A stretch of DNA of 64,000 nt from Blepharisma stoltei (Eukaryota > Ciliophora > Heterotrichea > Heterotrichida > Blepharismidae): NCBI GenBank assembly GCA_914767885.1, contig CAJZBQ010000030.1, forward strand, positions 434,001 to 498,000, written 5' to 3'. The notes beneath the pieces are model-generated. The model was not told the DNA's origin. It made no database searches and worked only from the letters and a program-made list of their open reading frames with translations. A program made the position numbers and the translations under genes. This document shows positions 59,843 through 64,000 of the stretch, piece after piece; position 1 is the stretch's first letter; the number at the start of each line of letters is the position of its first letter.

Positions 59843-62373
59843 ATGGGAAGCACAATAAGCATTGAAACCCAACAGTCAAATCTGGATGAATTGCTTTCAC
59901 TCAGTCCGTCTACCTTCACAAAGCTTGGCAACGAGGCTTTGCTTACTGATTTTTCACATCATTTAAGGATATGGCGGTTCCAAGAGGATCCACATAATCC
60001 AGACCTTATAAAATCACAGCCTCTAAGCTTGAGCACAGCCCAGACATTTAAAAGCCAAGAATGCTATTTAGTGCTGCTTATAAGCCACAGTGGCAAAGAC
60101 TATTCTTTTGAAGACCACCCTGGATCTATTATTAATATTATTGAAAGCATCACAAATTTAACCCCAAGAGGCCTTGAAAACGTGTTTTCAACAGACGATT
60201 CTGCTATGAGTTCACTTTTGTTGTCCAAAAATGAAATAAATGAGGCTCTGCATTATGCATTATTTGTGTGGAATGGAAAAAGAGCAAATCCACTGCTCAA
60301 AGCATTTGCGCTGACTAAAGGTTTTGAGCTGGAAAATCAGGTATCGAAAGGAGGGGCCAAGATGCTGAAATCACTATTTAATGGAAGCGTTATTAAAGGG
60401 AAAAAAATCCAGCAGGGGTCAGTCATGTCTTTGAATTCTGCATATGAAAACGAAGCATTAAGACCAGAAAACTCAGAATCCTTTGAAGTCATACGAAAAT
60501 GGCTGAGCCCAGAACAGCCAAATCCTAGCTTTCTTGCAAAGCCTCTATTTCCTAAATTTAGGGAGCATTTTTTAATAGGTCCAGGTGAGCCTTACTTTGT
60601 AGCCTGTCAAGAAAACACCCCGCCTCCTGCTCTGCCTAAAATAAGCTTACCTAAGCTAGATATGAAGCCTGATTTAAAGCCAAAACTTGGCATACCAATT
60701 CCAGGTCTTAATATAAAAAAAGATGAAGAAAGCAAGCCAAAATATGACACTAACTCCCCCCCCCCTCCGTGAGCGAACAAAACCATTAGAAAAATCGCCA
60801 TTTTTTGACCAAAAACCCACCCTCCGTGAGTGAACAAAAATTTTTTTAATAGAAAAAATTTTAATGGAAAAAAATTTTGATATATAAGTGATAATTAGTA
60901 TAATGAAATCTAGAGCTAATTCTGTTTAAATTTTAAACAAATTGCGTTTTTAAAACATAAATTTTGCAAATTAAATTAATATTTGCTTCCCAATTTTTGC
61001 AAATTAGGATTTTTTTTAAATTTCGAAAAAAATATATTTTTTTATAAAATTTATATATAAAATTTTTTTTAAAAAAAAAATTAACCCCCCCTCCGTGAGC
61101 GAACAAAATTTTTTTGTTCGCTCACGGAGGGGGGGGGGGGAGTAAAGAAGAAATTGACGAGCTTGAAAACAACCATTACTTATCTGAAAAAGAGAAAAAA
61201 CAAATAAAATTGGACTTCTATGATAAAATTTGCTCAGAATTAGATGATGGGCTATACGTAGGAAGTGATAGAGTTGCAAGAGATTTAAATTTGCTAAAGG
61301 CGAACGGGATCACCCATATTATCAATTGTGCAGGAAATGTATGCAAAAATTACTACCCAGACGATTTTGCGTATTTAACCTTTTTTTTAAAAGACTCCAA
61401 AACTGAACCTATTGAATCCGTGTTTTACCCCACGATAGAATTCATTGATAATGCTTTGCAGTCTGGTGGAAAAGTCTACGTCCATTGTATGCAAGGGGTA
61501 TCAAGATCTGTAAGTGTATGTCTTGCTTATATAATTTTTAAAAGAAAAAGACCTTATGATTTGGTAATAAAAGAAGCTAAACAGAAGAGAGGAGTTTGCA
61601 GTCCTAATGTAAGCTTTGAAATACAGCTAATGTGGTGGCATAAAAGACTATTTGAAAACTTCGACTCGCTTTCTATTAGCCCAAGAGTTTTCGCAATCTG
61701 CTCACACGAAATTGAGCAGCCAAGGAGAATAGTCGCGAGGCTTTTGATGCAAAATCTTTACAGAGGCCCTGATAAAGAAGTTTTAGATTCAAGAGGTGTT
61801 TTTATTATTCAGACAGAAAACGTTACTTATTTGTGGATCGGCAAAGAATTACCAAGCTGCAATAGAAATGCCTATTTAGAAGTCGCAGAAAAGCACATAT
61901 GGAATCTTAGACAATATGAAAAAGCTAAAGAGCATATAGAAGTCTATGAAGGAGAAGAACCAGACTATTTCTGGGCATCATGGAAATGTCCTCGCCCAGC
62001 TGTCACATCAGGGAAGAATCCAAGCATGAATAATTGGTATTTTTCTTTAGATACTGCTGTTGACATGGAGCCTCAAACACAGGAAGAAGAAATAATTGAA
62101 GAGCCGCTAGAAAACAAGCCGAAAGCTTACGTGTACCCTGAGTTGAGAGGAATGACAGTTCTTGATGAGGTTGAGCTTAATGAAGATGAAATGGTTTGCT
62201 TGTGCACTGATGAAAAGTGCTATTTGTGGAGAGGAGAGCTCTGTGAGGTTGAGGAAGAAGAGGAAGAACAGTTTGTGAGGGATGCGTGTATTAATTATTA
62301 TGGGTTTGCTGGAGCAATTGTGGTAAGGGAGCAGGAAGGCTTAGAAAGTCCTGAATTTAATAGTTATTTCTAG
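59843..62373 (+). CDS. Dual-specificity phosphatase with gelsolin-like domains (one IES)
   Basis: 712 residues after removal of 60751-61142. It starts MGSTISIETQQS (possible myristoylation). The N-terminal ~200 residues are gelsolin-like (LRIWRFQED, LVLLISHSGKDY, ALFVWNGKRANPLL). A Pro/Lys linker (PKLDMKPDLKPKLGIPIPGL) follows; the IES lies at its end. The phosphatase domain has VYVHCMQGVSRSVSVCLAYI (HCx5R active site) after GLYVGSDRVARDLNLLKANG, then a C-terminal gelsolin-like part (GVFIIQTENVTYLWIGKELP). DUSP-gelsolin fusions are known from plant MKP1, a MAPK phosphatase, so a MAPK-regulating role is likely, which fits the nearby MAP2K-like gene. The catalytic Cys and Arg are both present. 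Confidence 0.9.
60751..61142. mobile_element. IES, CTCC/GTGAGCGAAC family, 392 bp (well preserved)
   Basis: TAA at 60751 and 61143. Left tandem pair CTCCGTGAGCGAAC and CTCCGTGAGTGAAC with spacer CATTAGAAAAATCGCCATTT; right hairpin CTCCGTGAGCGAAC and its complement with an 11-nt loop. Core ATAAGTGATAATTAGTATAA. Join ACT AAA GAA in frame. The best reference copy in the window. Confidence 0.96.
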
Positions 62374-62516
62374 AGTAAAAATTATTAGCTTCAATTTAAT
62401 GCATTCTTCATATGATTAAGTGTTTTCAAGGCTCTTAAAAAGATAACTCATTTTCTATTAAATTCAAGTTTATAGTTTATAAATAGTATAATTAAGTGTC
62501 ATAAGCTTATCCTGAT

Positions 62517-62858
62517 TTATATCGGACCTTTATGCTTGTCATAAAACGCCATCAATTTATCCCTTTGTGATCTCACTTTTTTCAGCTTGTCTTTAAATGT
62601 AGAAATTTTTTCCAGCAGCTTTTTAATATATTCTGCTACTTCTCTGTTAACCAAAACATCTCCATTTTCTATTTTTTGCTTGTAGCTCATGTCTTTTAAG
62701 TTAGGACAGGACATCTCATTCAAATCATTCATTTGAGCAAAAGCGCTACGATTGCTCATTTTGTCAAATGAAAGGTTAAATTTGACCTTTTTAGAGGATT
62801 TTGACTTTTGTTCTAATTCCCTAATTTTACCCATCAGGCCGTTTTCATTTTCTAGCAT
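62517..62858 (-). CDS. Short coiled-coil protein, N-terminus uncertain
   Basis: 113 residues from the ATG at 62858, Lys/Glu-rich with coiled-coil heptads (MGKIRELEQKSKSSKKVKFN, AEYIKKLLEKISTFKDKLKK). Open frame continues upstream (KKLQEEKDSLVSQ) to a TAA near 62933 without an ATG, so an unseen exon or insert might add N-terminal residues. No family recognised. It may be part of a larger coiled-coil gene. Confidence 0.5.
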   Translation of the reverse strand: MLENENGLMGKIRELEQKSKSSKKVKFNLSFDKMSNRSAFAQMNDLNEMSCPNLKDMSYKQKIENGDVLVNREVAEYIKKLLEKISTFKDKLKKVRSQRDKLMAFYDKHKGPI

Positions 62859-63040
62859 TTGAGAAACTAATGAATCTTTTTCTTCTTGAAGTTTCTTATT
62901 GCAATTTATAATAAATATGCCTATTTAGAAAGATGGAGGCACTAATATTAATAGATAATAATTTATTTTCGATCGAATTAATACATTAAATTTCAATGCA
63001 AACTTATTATTTCATTTTAATAATTATATTCATTTTTTTA

Positions 63041-64000
63041 TTATAGATTTACTCTTAATTTATTCAGATTAAAATTGTTATTTAAAATACTCAATTGATA
63101 TAGTTGATCAGATAATACTCTAATATCCTTTGATGGCTCAGAATTTTGCTTACTCCTACTTTAAGAGCGGACAAATTATTAGAAAAGCGTCTATTTTTGA
63201 GAAATTAATTTTTAAGAGAAATCAGTTATCTAATACTAAAATTTTTTGGTATAAATTATTTGCAAGAATTTAATAGTTGCTATAACTAAATCTATTCTTT
63301 CTATTCAATTTCGCAGCTTGAATTCTTAAACTTCATTTTTATAATTAAACTAAATTTTCCTTACCATATATTTAATTCATTGAAATATTTTTTTATAAAT
63401 TTTTTAAAATTAGCTTCTTTAAGAGCAAGAAAAATACGTGCTTGTTTAAAGGGAGGTGCTAGATTTTTCATCAACTAATTCTTGTTCCATCTCAAGGACC
63501 TGTTGCTTATAAAATTCCAAGTCTGATTCAAGCTCTTTGATTATTTTCTTTTGATCATCACAAAGTTTCTTATATTTTTCTGACTCTTTATATAATACTT
63601 TATAAGCTTCATCTTTAGCAGAAGCCCTAAAAACAAAGCTTTCTAAATCATTTATTCTCATATTAAGCCTCTTTACTTGTAAAATCAAATCTTTTCTTTC
63701 ATCTTCTCGCATTTTGAGCATATAGAGGTTTCCTCTATATAGCGCTGAAAGCGCAGACATTTTCCCAGGAGCTTTCCAAGTTCGTCGGACCAAATCGCTT
63801 TTTGGTCCGACCAAGGCATTGATTTGGTGCAACTAACCGATAAATTCCGATCAGAATTTATCGGCCTTACAGCGCCAAACATAGGAAACTTCTATATTTA
63901 CAGCATATTCATATTTTTCATGGCCAAATCCTTCTTCTTCCTCTTTGTTGATATCATCATATAGTTGACAATAGCTGATAAGCTCATCAAATAGAGGCTC
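63041..64000 (-). CDS. Coiled-coil protein, 5' end beyond the window, two IESs
   Basis: The gene enters from the right edge on the minus strand. With 63736-63894 and 63151-63459 removed it reads 163 residues to TAA: EPLFDELISYCQLYDDINKE at the edge, then VNRGNLYMLKMREDERKDLI across the first join, a coiled coil (YKESEKYKKLCDDQKKIIKE), and SKQNSEPSKDIRVLSDQLYQ after the second join, ending RVNL. Without the second removal the frame would stop at KSSTSL. The family is not recognised; structural coiled-coil proteins of the cytoskeleton are a guess. Confidence 0.75.
63151..63459. mobile_element. IES, CTCC...GGAGG family, TTTAAGAGC variant, 309 bp
   Basis: TA at 63151 and 63460. Left end CTCCTACTTTAAGAGCGGAC followed by AAATTATTAGAAAAGCG (the conserved spacer); right end hairpin CTTCTTTAAGAGCAAG and CTTGTTTAAAGGGAGG. 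Join TCT AAG CAA on the minus strand is in frame. Confidence 0.85.
63736..63894. mobile_element. IES, two-hairpin MITE (copy 2), 159 bp
   Basis: TA at 63736 and 63895. Inverted copy of 4771-4927 with only a few differences over ~155 bp. Its removal joins GTA AAT AGA GGA on the minus strand. So the same element serves once as an IES in a gene and once as a nested insert in another IES. Confidence 0.93.

Noticed and set aside
62925..63040. Joining the coiled-coil gene at 62517 to the one at 63041 across an IES
   Set aside because: The upstream gene already ends at a TAA (63041) after its own IES is removed, and no flanking repeat supports a join.

Overview
This window looks like germline (micronuclear) DNA of a heterotrich ciliate close to Blepharisma. 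Three lines of sequence evidence agree. (1) In-frame TGA occurs at conserved Trp positions in nearly every gene (for example the DLW-SLGI position of a protein kinase at 16112), while TAA and TAG act as stops. (2) Seven introns could be placed and all are exactly 15 nt, GTA...AG. (3) Genes are broken by non-coding inserts with terminal inverted repeats whose precise removal restores the reading frame, as expected of internally eliminated sequences (IESs) that are spliced out of the somatic genome. The genome is AT-rich and gene-dense. I found no transposase, so the inserts look non-autonomous.

Layout: IDH C-terminus (1-240); Sfi1-like gene (1929-3508); myristoylated EF-hand gene (3783-6691, minus); TRAPPC5 (7738-8277); four-finger C2H2 protein (8602-9282); unknown helical protein (9309-10873); PWWP/TFIIS-like gene (12396-13721, minus); cGMP-dependent-type kinase (13778-16547); unknown gene and tRNA-Leu (17084-17970); IPP isomerase (18917-19621, minus); EF-hand protein (19881-20324); two TPR genes (20684-25644, minus); acyl-CoA oxidase (25995-28312, minus); giant leishmanolysin/REJ-like membrane protein (30057-36678); lysine-rich TM protein and CtIP/Sae2-like protein (37022-38437); PP2C phosphatase (39079-40801); ANF-receptor/class C GPCR-like protein (41302-45976); two four-TM paralogues (46255-48240, minus); SUV3 helicase (48542-50926); small ORF; TTLL enzyme (51923-54405); tRNA-Gln; SNX/Vps5-type sorting nexin (54866-57194); IF1-like protein (57388-58155); MAP2K-like kinase (58326-59357); roadblock dynein light chain (59493-59801, minus); DUSP-gelsolin phosphatase (59843-62373); two coiled-coil genes (62517-64000, minus).

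Inserts: I place 22 IES-like inserts inside genes and three similar elements between genes. Most belong to a MITE-like family that starts CTCC and ends GGAG, with a hairpin at one end and a spaced tandem pair of the same ~15-bp motif at the other. It sits between direct repeats of the form TNA (TAA/TTA or TGA/TCA). A second, TA-bounded family starts TATAGCGC or similar and is made of several hairpins. A third class consists of retroposon-like inserts with 7-15 bp target duplications, several sharing a 3' end close to CGCCATTTTAATGTAT. Elements nest up to three levels. Of the 22 inserts, 15 are not multiples of three, yet after removal every affected gene has a length divisible by three and conserved domains run across the joins. 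The main exceptions are one in-frame TAG in the receptor gene, an unresolved PKG N-terminus and an odd 35-bp frame-breaking repeat unit.
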